A stretch of DNA of 64,000 nucleotides from CAJXQU01 sp965223825 (GCA_965223825.1 OZ245018.1:806001-870000), one strand, 5' to 3'. Shown: positions 52,343 to 61,952, numbered from the stretch's first letter. Notes: a model not told the origin generated them from the sequence alone. Numbers and translations: made by a program.

Positions 52343-53254
52343 TCATGAAAATTCAATACTTAGTCGATTGCGGACTTTATCTGATAACTCACCTAAGTAG
52401 AACGGTTCGTAACTTGGCGGCATGTAGTCATATCCTCTGAGTGATTTGTACTCTTGCGCAAATTTTTTCCAAGGATGTTCTTTCATTGGAACATTCGTGG
52501 CGACGCCGCCATGATATTGATGAAATGTTCCTTCGCCGAGCAGCATAACCGGTTGGGTTACTTCCTGTTTTAGGGCGCGTTCAAAAAAATCCAGATTGAC
52601 GACACCGCCACCAGGTGCTTTAAATTGTTCATCAAAACCACCGAGTTGGCCGTAAGCCTGTTTTGAAATAGCAAAACAGTTACTTTCTGATAAGGATGAA
52701 AAAAAGCCTTCTCTGCTGGATAATGCTAATGATGCAATCCCAAACAGGTTGTAGCCATTTTCTTTCCAAGGAGTGTCATTCAGCAATGCGTCTTCTATGG
52801 TCTGATCATAACCATCAAGAATACTTAAGTTTTGCACTTTCGGGCCTAAGTGAAGCCCGAGCGTCATGACAAATGCATGCGGGTTAAGGGTCATTGCCTG
52901 CGAGCAAAGATTCAAGATACCCGGTGATAAGATACGCGCACCGTCAATAATGCAAATAAGGTTTTCATACTGAGCAAGCTGTGCACCGTGATTCAGTGCA
53001 GCACAGGGGGTTGGATCAGGAGATGTGTATTTGACGTATCTAAAATGATTGCCGAAACGTTTAATCTCTTTTTCACTTGAAGAAAATTGCGTTGAATTAC
53101 TGTCGATCGCAATAACCTCGTAATCAAGCGAATCGCCATTGAGTTGGTATGACCGCGTTAAAGAGTGAAGTGTCCGATCCGCCTCCCGTTGCATATTATG
53201 AAAGATGACAACGACACTAAACTTGGGAGATTTTCGGCTATTCCACCAGCTCAT
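52343..53254 (-). CDS. Glycosyltransferase family 2
   Basis: A 303-residue GT-A protein. The N-terminus has FSVVVIFHNMQREADRTLHS, ICIIDGARILSPG carries the IDGA variant of the DxD region, and GGFDEQFKAPGGGVVNLDFFER the acceptor-side motif. It overlaps the sulfotransferase gene by four bases, so the two are an operon. Together they suggest sulfation and glycosylation of a surface glycan or glycolipid. The product is unknown. Confidence 0.8.
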   Translation of the reverse strand: MSWWNSRKSPKFSVVVIFHNMQREADRTLHSLTRSYQLNGDSLDYEVIAIDSNSTQFSSSEKEIKRFGNHFRYVKYTSPDPTPCAALNHGAQLAQYENLICIIDGARILSPGILNLCSQAMTLNPHAFVMTLGLHLGPKVQNLSILDGYDQTIEDALLNDTPWKENGYNLFGIASLALSSREGFFSSLSESNCFAISKQAYGQLGGFDEQFKAPGGGVVNLDFFERALKQEVTQPVMLLGEGTFHQYHGGVATNVPMKEHPWKKFAQEYKSLRGYDYMPPSYEPFYLGELSDKVRNRLSIEFS

Positions 53255-54054
53255 AGAGCTAACCTTTCCAATTCAGAATAAAGCGCTTTTATGTGTTCAG
53301 GTAACGGACTTAATAGCGCCATACGTTCTGTTTCGGTTAAGAGTTGATTTCTAAGTCCATCATCAAAAAAAGCCGTTTTATCATCAGTTTCGATCATCTC
53401 TAAATCTTGAAGTTGCATTGCTTTTCGTACGGTTAGATCGTAGTCCTTTGCAGCGAGTTCAAAACTGACGAGGGGGACATTGTGTTGATGGATCAAATGA
53501 ACAAGTTGTGAATTATATTGTTCCCAAATACTTAGCGCATGCTCAAATTCAAAATCAGTATTTCGACTTCTGATGGAGCGAACAACTGAAACCGGGTTAC
53601 GAAAACTACCGATAAACTTGATATTAAAATCACGTAATCCTTCTAACCAAAACGGCAACGTAAAAATCACTCTGGGATCTTTAAATCCCCATATTTTTTG
53701 CTGGTAGCTTTGGATGATTTTATCGCGCTCATCGGCATGGTTTTGCGACCAGACGACTGCTTGCTTAGGAGGATTATCCCAGCTGGCATTGTTGTGTTTC
53801 AAGAGTTCTTCATTCAATGCCATCACGCTAAGGTTTTCGCGATTGCCTTTCTTGTTGTGTGGTGCCGCTGTAACAACATCGCCCAAGTAAAGGCCGTAAT
53901 GTTCTAACGTACCGGTGAGGCAGCTGGTTCCACTGCGATGCATGCCGAGTACGATAACAACGGTTTTTCCTCTGTTGGGAAGAGGTAAGCAACCCTTCAG
54001 TGTTTCTAAAATATTGATTTTCATTATTTTTTTAAGGATTTCTAAAAAAACCAT
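53251..54054 (-). CDS. Sulfotransferase family protein
   Basis: A 267-residue PAPS-dependent sulfotransferase-like protein. The 5'-phosphosulfate loop is VIVLGMHRSGTSCLTGTLEH near residues 33-52. The 3'-phosphate-binding segment is FIGSFRNPVSVVRSIRSRN, and WGFKDPRVIFTLPFW is typical of this subfamily. It would transfer sulfate to a sugar or lipid. The start is uncertain: ATG at 54054 or 54024, neither with a ribosome site. Confidence 0.82.
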   Translation of the reverse strand: MVFLEILKKIMKINILETLKGCLPLPNRGKTVVIVLGMHRSGTSCLTGTLEHYGLYLGDVVTAAPHNKKGNRENLSVMALNEELLKHNNASWDNPPKQAVVWSQNHADERDKIIQSYQQKIWGFKDPRVIFTLPFWLEGLRDFNIKFIGSFRNPVSVVRSIRSRNTDFEFEHALSIWEQYNSQLVHLIHQHNVPLVSFELAAKDYDLTVRKAMQLQDLEMIETDDKTAFFDDGLRNQLLTETERMALLSPLPEHIKALYSELERLAL

Positions 54055-54519
54055 TTTGATAAAGTGTGGTAGTTTATCAGAGTACGAAATGATACATAAA
54101 TCATAACTGGATTCATCATTACAGTATAAGCGTTACACGTACCGGATATTTAAAAATATTGCCCGAAACTCATGCAGAATATTTCGGAAAAACAGTTCCG
54201 CCATAGTATTGAGTCTGGTAGACAAGCAATAAATAGCGAGTTTGATTAAACCAACTCGAAGCCTGTTTATCATGCAATTGCCTACGAATTGTTCGCAAAA
54301 TACTAAACCAGTAATTTTGATGCGTAGCAGCAAATTAAGCCGTGCTAACTTTCTGTTATCTCACGTATTCTCAAGAACACTTGTTGAGCGAAACGATCAA
54401 TAACTTTCGATCTTATTCGCACAATTAATAGGATGAAACAGACCTCCCAAAGAGGAAATATTTTGTGTTATCGTAAGCCGCGTTGTCCCAACGTTTCGTT
54501 TCAGCAAGGAAAATAAAAA
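54055..54519. other. Intergenic region upstream of the mxa genes
   Basis: This 465-base region lies between divergent units and should hold the mxaR promoter. I see no clear sigma-70 pair. A small frame (54433-54516, 27 codons) ends just before the mxaR ATG and may be chance. A minus-strand frame at 54133-54333 has no recognisable similarity. Confidence 0.45.
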
Positions 54520-55545
54520 ATGTCAAAAGCAGCAGACTCTACTCTTAATGACTGGCGAGCTCGTGCACATGAGTTTGAAGCGGAAATTAAGAAAGCGATA
54601 ATCGGCCAAGATCACGCGATAAAACTTTTGACCATCGCCGTATTTGCACGGGGGCACGCCTTGCTGGAAGGGGATGTGGGTGTTGGTAAAACAACCTTGC
54701 TACGAGCGCTCGCGCAAGTGCTAGGTGGCGATTACGAACGTATCGAAGGCACGATTGATCTGATGCCGAATGATCTCGTCTACCACACTTATATTAATGA
54801 GCAAGGTCGACCGGCGGTTGATCCTGGTCCGCTACTGAAGTACGAAGAAAAGCTTGCGACGTTCTTTTTCAACGAAGTGAATCGAGCGCGACCACAGGTG
54901 CATTCATTATTGTTACGAGTGATGGCTGAGCGAAGTGTCACGGCATTTAACCGCGAATATTATTTCCCGCATCTGCAAGTGTTTGCTGATCGTAATCGAG
55001 TTGAGAAAGAAGAAACCTTTGAATTACCTGCTGCCGCGCGTGATCGCTTCTTAATGGAGCTGAACATTGTTATGCCGGATGATCTGGATCTACAACGACA
55101 ACTGATGTTCGACACCCGTTTCTTTGATGTGGATAAACTGATCGACGATCTAAAGCCGGGCGTATTACCGTTTGATCAATTAAATACGGTTTCCGCCATG
55201 ATCCAAAACCACATTCAAACCACGCCGACCATTGAAAATTACGCATTGAATTTATGTCGTGCAACGCGCAAGCCTTCTGACTTTGGCGTCGCGCTGGAGG
55301 GTGTTGATATGAGCAAGCTGATCGCATCTGGTGTGAGTCCACGCGGCATGGGCATGTTAATGCGTGCGGCAAAAGTCGCGGCTTGGTTGAACGGGCGGGA
55401 CTCATTGATGCCGGAAGATATTCATGCCGTCTTGCATGAGACCATCGCACATCGCGTTTTCCTAACGCCAGTGTATGAGTTACATCGCTCAGAACTTATC
55501 CCGGCGTTCATGGCTAAAATCGTTGATCACGTCGTAGCACCTTGA
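54520..55545 (+). CDS. mxaR: MxaR, MoxR-type AAA ATPase for methanol dehydrogenase assembly
   Basis: A 341-residue AAA+ protein. Walker A is GDVGVGKTTLLRAL (residues 51-64). The Walker B position reads FFFNEVNRARPQ, with Asn in place of the usual first Asp. The sensor and arginine-finger regions (FELPAAARDRF) follow. MoxR ATPases act as chaperones that mature metal or cofactor enzymes. First gene of mxaRSACKL, whose order is that of methylotroph mxa clusters. The structural genes mxaFJGI are not in this window; upstream is an unrelated sulfotransferase. The next gene starts 1 base after the stop. Confidence 0.92.
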   Translation: MSKAADSTLNDWRARAHEFEAEIKKAIIGQDHAIKLLTIAVFARGHALLEGDVGVGKTTLLRALAQVLGGDYERIEGTIDLMPNDLVYHTYINEQGRPAVDPGPLLKYEEKLATFFFNEVNRARPQVHSLLLRVMAERSVTAFNREYYFPHLQVFADRNRVEKEETFELPAAARDRFLMELNIVMPDDLDLQRQLMFDTRFFDVDKLIDDLKPGVLPFDQLNTVSAMIQNHIQTTPTIENYALNLCRATRKPSDFGVALEGVDMSKLIASGVSPRGMGMLMRAAKVAAWLNGRDSLMPEDIHAVLHETIAHRVFLTPVYELHRSELIPAFMAKIVDHVVAP

Positions 55546-55546
55546 C

Positions 55547-56389
55547 GTGAATCTCGGCGAGATCCATTACACCATCCCGTGGCGAGCAAGCGGGAGCTAT
55601 CCGGGACACCATCCTAGCCTGCAAAAAGGCGGCGGATTGGAGTTTCGCAATCACGTACCGTTGATCGATGCACCTGATCCGCGGCGTTTTGATATTCGTG
55701 CCAGCCTGCGCGATCCCTTTGGCCAACTCCGTGTCAGGGTCTATCAACAAACCAGCTCAATTCCCGTTTATGTGATCGCAGATCTTTCCGCCTCGATGCG
55801 ATTTACCGGACAAAATTCCAAGCGCGACGTGTTAGCCGATTTTGTCAGTTGCTTGAGTTACTCCGCCTATCGAACGGGTGATACCTTTGGTTTTGTCGGT
55901 TGTGCGGAGGCAGCGTCAAGACCGTGGGTTTTACCCCCGACCTTAAACCGCGCAGCCGTGAGTGAGGTGGCGGATCAACTGTATACAAAAGCATTCGCAG
56001 CAAAAAATTCAGACGGGTTACTGCACGCCGCGGAGCATCTCGGCGGACGACGTGCCTTGGTTTTTTTAGTCTCGGATTTTCATTTTTCTGAGGCTTTATT
56101 AGAACAAGTGCTCGCGACACTGGCCTACCATGATGTGGTGCCAGTGATGTTATGGGATCGGCAAGAGTATGAGAAATTACCCGAGCTTGGCCTTGCACGC
56201 GTGATGGATCCTGAAACGAATCAAGATCGCTTATTATTCATGCGACCCAGTTTAAAGAAACGTATCCAACAAACCTTCACCGAACGACGTGAAAGATTGT
56301 TTGATCTGTTTAGTCAATATGGACGGCCACCGTTGTTACTCCAGGACGGCTTTGATTCAGACGAGGTGACACATTATTTCTTCGATTAA
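55547..56389 (+). CDS. mxaS: MxaS, DUF58 protein
   Basis: A 280-residue DUF58-family cytoplasmic protein with a vWA-like fold. FDIRASLRDPFGQLRVRVYQ leads into VYVIADLSASMRF, whose DLSAS matches a MIDAS metal site. DUF58 proteins pair with MoxR ATPases. GTG start at 55547, one base after the mxaR stop. In Methylobacterium the mxaS gene lies between mxaR and mxaA, as here; its exact task is not established. Confidence 0.9.
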   Translation: MNLGEIHYTIPWRASGSYPGHHPSLQKGGGLEFRNHVPLIDAPDPRRFDIRASLRDPFGQLRVRVYQQTSSIPVYVIADLSASMRFTGQNSKRDVLADFVSCLSYSAYRTGDTFGFVGCAEAASRPWVLPPTLNRAAVSEVADQLYTKAFAAKNSDGLLHAAEHLGGRRALVFLVSDFHFSEALLEQVLATLAYHDVVPVMLWDRQEYEKLPELGLARVMDPETNQDRLLFMRPSLKKRIQQTFTERRERLFDLFSQYGRPPLLLQDGFDSDEVTHYFFD

Positions 56390-56390
56390 A

Positions 56391-57317
56391 ATGCAACGTT
56401 TTGTTTTTTGTGCAAAACGCTATCTCGGCGCGGTTTTTTTAAGCTGTTTGTTTTTGACATTCTCAACCTCAGCAGAAGTGAGAATCGAGCGATTAGATAT
56501 TCAACAACCACGCGCCTTCGGTTATCAGATCGGCGATCAACTTAAGCGCATTATTCATTTAGATCTAAACATGCCGTACAAGCTTACGCGGTCATCACTT
56601 CCCGAAGCTGGCGCGTTAACACAGTGGTTGGAGATAAAACAACCTGAAATTATTGAAAAAGTCAGTGACGACACAACGCATTACACAATCACGTTGACGT
56701 ATCAGATTGTTAATATTAATGCGGCGATCAAAAATATCGTGCTGCCATCACATAAAATTTTGTACCAAAATAGTCAGGCCGAAAAGGTTGAAAGTCACAC
56801 TGCATTGGTGCCGGCTTTTCGCTTTGGTGTCGCCACGTTAACAAACACCGCCAATAAAAATATTCAGCCAGATCGTAAACCCGCTGTTGACCCGCAATCA
56901 TTAACGAATTTGATTGTGTTAGGTGCATTATTGTTATTTGCATTAACAGTGCTGGCATATTTGAAATGGGGTTTACCATTTGCATCGAAGCATCATCCTT
57001 TTGCAAATGCGAGTCACGCACTGAAGAAATTGCGTAAGCAAACGACAACACCTAACCAGCATAGTGAAGCCTTACAGATAATCCATCATGCATTTAATGA
57101 AACTGCGGGAAGAACGGTATTTGTCGAAAAGCTAGATAATTTTTTTACCGAACATAAAAAATTCACAACAATAAAACCCGCGATCGAAGCGTATTTCATG
57201 CATTCAAGAGAATACTTTTTCGCAGGCAATAAAATCGACAATAACCAAGCATATTCGCTGGCAGAACTGATCGCTTTTGTTGAGCAATGCCACGATGTTG
57301 AGCGTGGATTAGCGTAA
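56391..57317 (+). CDS. mxaA: MxaA, calcium insertion protein for methanol dehydrogenase
   Basis: A 308-residue protein with a signal peptide (MQRFVFCAKRYLGAVFLSCL, cleaved after STSA), a periplasmic beta-rich domain, one membrane helix at about 174-196 (LIVLGALLLFALTVLAYL) and a cytoplasmic helical tail. Position and topology match MxaA. Mutants of mxaA, mxaK or mxaL in Methylobacterium make calcium-free, inactive methanol dehydrogenase. It overlaps mxaC as TAATG. Confidence 0.85.
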   Translation: MQRFVFCAKRYLGAVFLSCLFLTFSTSAEVRIERLDIQQPRAFGYQIGDQLKRIIHLDLNMPYKLTRSSLPEAGALTQWLEIKQPEIIEKVSDDTTHYTITLTYQIVNINAAIKNIVLPSHKILYQNSQAEKVESHTALVPAFRFGVATLTNTANKNIQPDRKPAVDPQSLTNLIVLGALLLFALTVLAYLKWGLPFASKHHPFANASHALKKLRKQTTTPNQHSEALQIIHHAFNETAGRTVFVEKLDNFFTEHKKFTTIKPAIEAYFMHSREYFFAGNKIDNNQAYSLAELIAFVEQCHDVERGLA

Positions 57318-58327
57318 TGTTTGGTTTCGCTACTCCGGCCGCGTTATTTCTATTACCGCTCACATTATTGCCGTTTTTCTTCCACGGGCAAAAAAGCGTG
57401 AGCTATTCATCTTTGAGTTTATTACCTGCCGACCCGTTGTCGAATGTGGTGAGTCTATTTCTACGAATTTTATCATCCCTATTGATCATGACATTAGTGC
57501 TCGGCATTGCGGGTTTATTTGAATCTGAAAAATCGATTGAACGCATTGGCCAAGGTGCGCAGACAGTTCTACTACTCGACAGTAGTGGCAGCATGGATAA
57601 ACCCTTTTTTACAAAAAAACGTAATAAAACGGCCTCCGAAAGTGTCGGGAAATTTGGAACATATGAGTCTAAAGGGCAAACTGCTCGTCGTGTTCTAGCG
57701 GATTACGCAGCGCAGCGCAAACAAGATATGTTTGCGTTATTTGTTTTCAGTGGTAACCCTATCGAGGTCCTTCCGTTAACAGAAAAACAAGACGTTATTC
57801 AGGCTGCAATCGCCGCCGGTGGTATTGAAAAAGGACTTGCGACAACCGACTTAGCGGAAGGACTTATTAGCTCACTAAAATTCTTTGAGGGTAAGCCATT
57901 TACCGGATCGCGTATTTTAATGTTGGTGTCAGATGGTGCAGCCAGGCTCTCAATGGTGGCGCAGGAAGAGATTAAATACTTAATGCAAAAACATCGCGTC
58001 ACACTATATTGGTTTTATTTAAGAGGCTATTACGGGCCCGGCTTATTTGAAGAAATGGATGCCAAAATGGCGCAAGCTTTGGTTCCAGAGCAACTGGTGC
58101 ACAAGTTTTTTTCTAAATTAGATTTACCTTATCGGGCTTTTTCGGTAGAGAATCCTGACGCATTAAATAACGCGGTGGCCGAAGTCAACAAGCTGCAAAA
58201 CTTACCAATCCGGTATCAAGATGTAATCCCAAAACGTGATCTATCCGGGTGGTGTTATGGCATTGCGTTAACGTTATTACTGTTATTAGCAGCAACAAAA
58301 TTAAGTGAGATCCAACTATGGCGATAA
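57317..58327 (+). CDS. mxaC: MxaC, vWA-domain membrane protein
   Basis: A 336-residue BatA-like protein. Two membrane helices at the N-terminus (residues 5-20 and 42-66) precede a periplasmic vWA domain whose MIDAS is VLLLDSSGSMDK, with LATTDLAEGL and LMLVSDGAARL as the other metal-loop segments. A last helix is at about 310-328. It probably works with MxaR and MxaL in maturing methanol dehydrogenase. It overlaps mxaK by 10 bases. Confidence 0.88.
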   Translation: MFGFATPAALFLLPLTLLPFFFHGQKSVSYSSLSLLPADPLSNVVSLFLRILSSLLIMTLVLGIAGLFESEKSIERIGQGAQTVLLLDSSGSMDKPFFTKKRNKTASESVGKFGTYESKGQTARRVLADYAAQRKQDMFALFVFSGNPIEVLPLTEKQDVIQAAIAAGGIEKGLATTDLAEGLISSLKFFEGKPFTGSRILMLVSDGAARLSMVAQEEIKYLMQKHRVTLYWFYLRGYYGPGLFEEMDAKMAQALVPEQLVHKFFSKLDLPYRAFSVENPDALNNAVAEVNKLQNLPIRYQDVIPKRDLSGWCYGIALTLLLLLAATKLSEIQLWR

Positions 58328-58866
58328 GACAACGTTTGATCATCATGAGTGGTTTGATCGCACTCGTTTGTTTGATCGGCTTGCTCTACGAAGGCTGGCA
58401 GTGGAATCAAACCCGACTTTACAATGCCGCGATCGTAGAAGGGAACTTCGCGGAAGCGGGCGATCAAAATGATCAACCACGTGCATTATTTGCAAAAGCT
58501 TACGCACAACAACAGCAAGGAAACTTTCAAGAAGCACGCGTGATTTACGGCACGATCGAAAACGTTGAAGATCAACAATTACGCTTAAACGTTTTATTTA
58601 ATATGGCGAATACGTACTTACAACAAGCCGCAACGTTAGATCTAAAAACAGAAGCTGATCGCGCTATGCCGCTCGTGGAACTCGCAAAAACAAGTTATCG
58701 AAAATTACTTAGTATCGACAGTCACCACTGGGATGCAAAATATAATCTGGAGCGTGCGTTACAAATATTGCCGGATGCCGGAAAATTTATTAGTAATAAA
58801 TCGGAAGGATTACGCGGCGCAATTCGCACGGTGATCACATCGGATACCGAAGGGAATCTGCCTTAA
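58318..58866 (+). CDS. mxaK: MxaK, TPR-like membrane protein
   Basis: A 182-residue protein with one N-terminal helix (residues 9-27, LIIMSGLIALVCLIGLLYEG) and a TPR-like helical periplasmic region (ARALFAKAYAQQQQGNFQEA, FNMANTYLQQAATLD, WDAKYNLERALQIL). MxaK, with MxaA and MxaL, is needed for calcium insertion into methanol dehydrogenase in Methylobacterium. It overlaps both neighbours (10 bases with mxaC, TAATG with mxaL). Confidence 0.88.
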   Translation: MAIRQRLIIMSGLIALVCLIGLLYEGWQWNQTRLYNAAIVEGNFAEAGDQNDQPRALFAKAYAQQQQGNFQEARVIYGTIENVEDQQLRLNVLFNMANTYLQQAATLDLKTEADRAMPLVELAKTSYRKLLSIDSHHWDAKYNLERALQILPDAGKFISNKSEGLRGAIRTVITSDTEGNLP

Positions 58867-59777
58867 TGCTTCTCCGTAAGCCACAAGTGGTTTTGTTCCT
58901 GATCGCGATCATTTTATTAGCGGCGACATTCTTAAAGCCCACGTTAGAGTTAGAGCGTGCTACCTATCGGTATGTGTTTGTCTATGATATTTCGCAAAGT
59001 ATGAACGTGATGGACGTACCTAATACCAACCAAACCATCACTCGTCTAGAATATGCAAAACAAATAACGATAGACGCATTAGAAGAACTGCCGTGTGGTA
59101 CAGAGGCAGGTCTTGCATTGTTCACCGGCCATCGTGCATTTTTATTGATCACACCGATTGAAGTGTGTTCCAACTACCGTGAATTCTCATCGATATTAAG
59201 TAAAATAAACTGGCGAATGACCTGGGAAGCGAAAAGTGAAGTCGCAAAAGGATTGTTTAAAAGTATTTCACTTCTCAACTTAGTGGGCGACGAGACACGC
59301 TTGGTCTTTATTACCGATGGTCAAGAGTCTCCGCCAATCAACCCAGAAATTCCACCTCGTTTTGCAGGTAAAATCGACGAAGTAAACGGGCTCATTCTCG
59401 GCATCGGTGGTGACGAGCCAGTACAAATTCCAAAATTTAATAGAAAAACCGGTGAACCCGAAGGTTTCTGGAAAGTAGACGAAGTACAGCATGTTGACGT
59501 CTACACCCAAACCAGTGGCGGTGCTGCCGCGAACGTGATCGGAACCGAACATCTTTCCTCACTCCGGGAAAGCTATTTACAAGGCTTAGCAGAAAAAACC
59601 GGACTCATCTATCACCGCATAAATAATGCGGAAGCACTCTCCGATCAGCTCAAAACGAATCACCTCGCGATCCCGAAAACCATCACCACCGACATCCGTT
59701 GGCTCTTCGCATTAGGTGCATTACTCGCATTTATCGCCACACTGCTGATCGCGCCGTTGAAAAAATATTTCAATTAA
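58866..59777 (+). CDS. mxaL: MxaL, vWA-domain membrane protein
   Basis: A 303-residue protein with a helix at 7-25, then a vWA domain with MIDAS YVFVYDISQSMNVMDV and RLVFITDGQESPPINP, and a C-terminal helix at about 278-297. It is the last of the six tightly spaced mxa genes and is required for calcium insertion in Methylobacterium. No mxaD follows it; the mxaD-like gene is at 20023-20604. No convincing terminator is seen. Confidence 0.9.
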   Translation: MLLRKPQVVLFLIAIILLAATFLKPTLELERATYRYVFVYDISQSMNVMDVPNTNQTITRLEYAKQITIDALEELPCGTEAGLALFTGHRAFLLITPIEVCSNYREFSSILSKINWRMTWEAKSEVAKGLFKSISLLNLVGDETRLVFITDGQESPPINPEIPPRFAGKIDEVNGLILGIGGDEPVQIPKFNRKTGEPEGFWKVDEVQHVDVYTQTSGGAAANVIGTEHLSSLRESYLQGLAEKTGLIYHRINNAEALSDQLKTNHLAIPKTITTDIRWLFALGALLAFIATLLIAPLKKYFN

Positions 59778-60380
59778 TTTCTGTCTACAAAAGTATTTTA
59801 AGTAGATTCAAAAATTTAATATTATTTTTTGAAATACCAAAAGCATATTTATCAAATACGCTTTACATCTATCAGAGTGACTTATCATGTATGCCTGTCT
59901 ACAGCGTATTGAATAACGGGACTTTTAACCGAATCTCTAGAAAACAATTCGCTATTCGTAACAATTCACAAAAAGTCTCATCGTTTATTGGGCATGCTGT
60001 TATTATCTGAAAGGGGATCGGGGGATAATGGTATCAATCCAAAACAAGTGGATCGGGCTTCAATAAAAGTGGAAAATTTCTCATCGAATAATGGGTAGTA
60101 TCTGCACTTTATTAACGTCACTTTGCGCAATGTGATCGGGATTTAAAGTTTATGAACAGCACGGTAGAGTGCATAACAAAATCGTATCCGCGTTTGGTCT
60201 ATCGCTGTCGATTGCCTTCGTGATGTCATTGCTTATGATTATGTTGCGCCGCCTGGATCTGAGATGTGTTGCTCAAATCCCACGAAAGACAAGAGAAGTC
60301 CGCCTCCAGCGCAAAGACGTGGCTGACTACCCATTTGTTCTAATCATCAAGTTCAAACGTACGTAAACAGGAATTAAACC
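59778..60380. other. 603-base gap between mxaL and hsdM
   Basis: AT-rich at the left, more balanced at the right. Several short frames are present. The longest (60169-60366, 65 codons, GTG start) has a hydrophobic then basic composition and no similarity I recognise. There are no tRNA-like or attC-like structures. It is the probable boundary of the acquired restriction-modification locus; AGGA before 60381 serves hsdM. Confidence 0.5.
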
Positions 60381-61952
60381 ATGACAAGCTCCCAACAACG
60401 TGCCGCCCTGCAGCGCCAAATATGGGCCATTGCCAACGATGTACGCGGTTCAGTAGACGGCTGGGATTTCAAACAATACGTGCTCGGCACCCTGTTTTAC
60501 CGCTTTATCAGTGAAAATTTTGCTCTCTATATAGAGGCCGATGACGATAGTATTCATTACGCCGCGCTGAGCGATGAGGTGATCACGCCAGACATCAAAG
60601 ACGATGCCATTAAAACCAAGGGTTACTTCATCTATCCCAGTCAGCTGTTTGCCACGGTGGCTAAAAACGCCAACAACAACGAAAGCCTGAACACCGATTT
60701 GGCCGCCATCTTTTCCGCCATTGAAGCCTCGGCCAATGGCTACCCCTCTGAGCCAGATATCAAAGGGCTGTTTGCCGATTTCGATACCACCAGTAACCGG
60801 CTCGGTAATACCGTTAAAGACAAAAACCTTCGTTTAGCGGCCGTTTTAAAAGGCGTGGCAGGTTTGGATTTTGGTCATGATTTTTATGAAAAGCCTGATG
60901 CCGCTCAAATTGACCTGTTCGGCGATGCTTACGAATTTCTCATCTCCAACTATGCCGCCAATGCGGGTAAATCCGGTGGTGAGTTCTTTACCCCGCAGCA
61001 CGTTTCCAAGCTGATCGCCCAGCTGGCCATGCACAAGCAAACCAGCGTTAATAAAATTTATGACCCGGCTGCCGGTTCTGGCTCGCTTTTGCTGCAAGCC
61101 AAAAAACACTTTGATAATCACATTATTGAAGATGGCTTTTGGGGGCAGGAGATCAACCACACCACCTACAACCTTGCCCGTATGAACATGTTTTTGCACA
61201 ACATTAACTACGACAAGTTCAATATGCAGCTGGGCAATACCTTAACCGACCCGCACTTTCTGGATGACAAACCGTTTGATGCCATCGTCTCCAACCCGCC
61301 GTATTCAGTGAAGTGGATTGGTAGTGATGATCCAACCCTGATCAACGATGATCGCTTTGCCCCCGCCGGTGTGCTCGCACCCAAAAGCAAAGCCGACTTT
61401 GCCTTTGTGCTGCATGCACTCAGTTATCTCTCCAGCAAAGGCCGCGCGGCCATTGTCTGCTTCCCTGGTATTTTTTACCGTGGCGGTGCCGAGCAAAAAA
61501 TCCGCAAATATCTGGTGGATAACAACTATGTGGAGACGGTCATATCACTCGCACCCAACCTGTTTTTTGGCACCACCATTGCGGTGACTATTCTGGTGCT
61601 CTCCAAACATAAAACCGACACCACCACCCAGTTTATTGATGCCAGTGGTTTATTTAAAAAAGACACCAATACCAATACGCTGACCGGTGACCACATCGAA
61701 CAGATCATGCAGGTGTTCGATAGCAAAGCGAATGTGGAACACTTCGCCCAATCCATACCGTTTGAGAAGGTGTCCGCCAACGATTACAACCTGTCGGTGA
61801 GCAGCTATGTAGAAGCCAAAGATACCCGTGAAGTGGTGGATATTACAAAACTCAATGCCGAGCTAAAAACCACGGTCGCCAAGATCGATCAACTGCGTAA
61901 AGACATTGATGCGATTGTGGCTGAGATTGAAGGCGAGGAGTTGGAGGCATGA
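60381..61952 (+). CDS. hsdM: Type I restriction-modification methyltransferase subunit HsdM (type IC)
   Basis: A 523-residue N6-adenine methyltransferase subunit. The N-terminus (QQRAALQRQIWAIANDVRGS, then WDFKQYVLGTLFYRFISENF) is that of the EcoR124-type (IC) family. Motif I is DPAAGSGSLLLQ near residue 228 and motif IV is VSNPPYS near 304. It methylates adenine within the site chosen by HsdS. hsdS overlaps its end by four bases. GC content is higher than its surroundings and GATC is not strongly enriched, consistent with horizontal transfer. Confidence 0.95.
   Translation: MTSSQQRAALQRQIWAIANDVRGSVDGWDFKQYVLGTLFYRFISENFALYIEADDDSIHYAALSDEVITPDIKDDAIKTKGYFIYPSQLFATVAKNANNNESLNTDLAAIFSAIEASANGYPSEPDIKGLFADFDTTSNRLGNTVKDKNLRLAAVLKGVAGLDFGHDFYEKPDAAQIDLFGDAYEFLISNYAANAGKSGGEFFTPQHVSKLIAQLAMHKQTSVNKIYDPAAGSGSLLLQAKKHFDNHIIEDGFWGQEINHTTYNLARMNMFLHNINYDKFNMQLGNTLTDPHFLDDKPFDAIVSNPPYSVKWIGSDDPTLINDDRFAPAGVLAPKSKADFAFVLHALSYLSSKGRAAIVCFPGIFYRGGAEQKIRKYLVDNNYVETVISLAPNLFFGTTIAVTILVLSKHKTDTTTQFIDASGLFKKDTNTNTLTGDHIEQIMQVFDSKANVEHFAQSIPFEKVSANDYNLSVSSYVEAKDTREVVDITKLNAELKTTVAKIDQLRKDIDAIVAEIEGEELEA

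Noticed and set aside
54133..54333. A minus-strand frame that might be a transposase fragment
   Set aside because: The translation lacks any motif of known transposases and has no terminal repeats.
54433..54516. A 27-codon frame ending four bases before mxaR, as a possible leader peptide
   Set aside because: No convincing ribosome site, no regulatory codon run and no attenuator-like stem follows it; chance is the simpler explanation.
60169..60366. A 65-codon frame upstream of hsdM
   Set aside because: GTG start without a ribosome site, abrupt change from hydrophobic to basic composition and no recognisable similarity; not supported as a gene.
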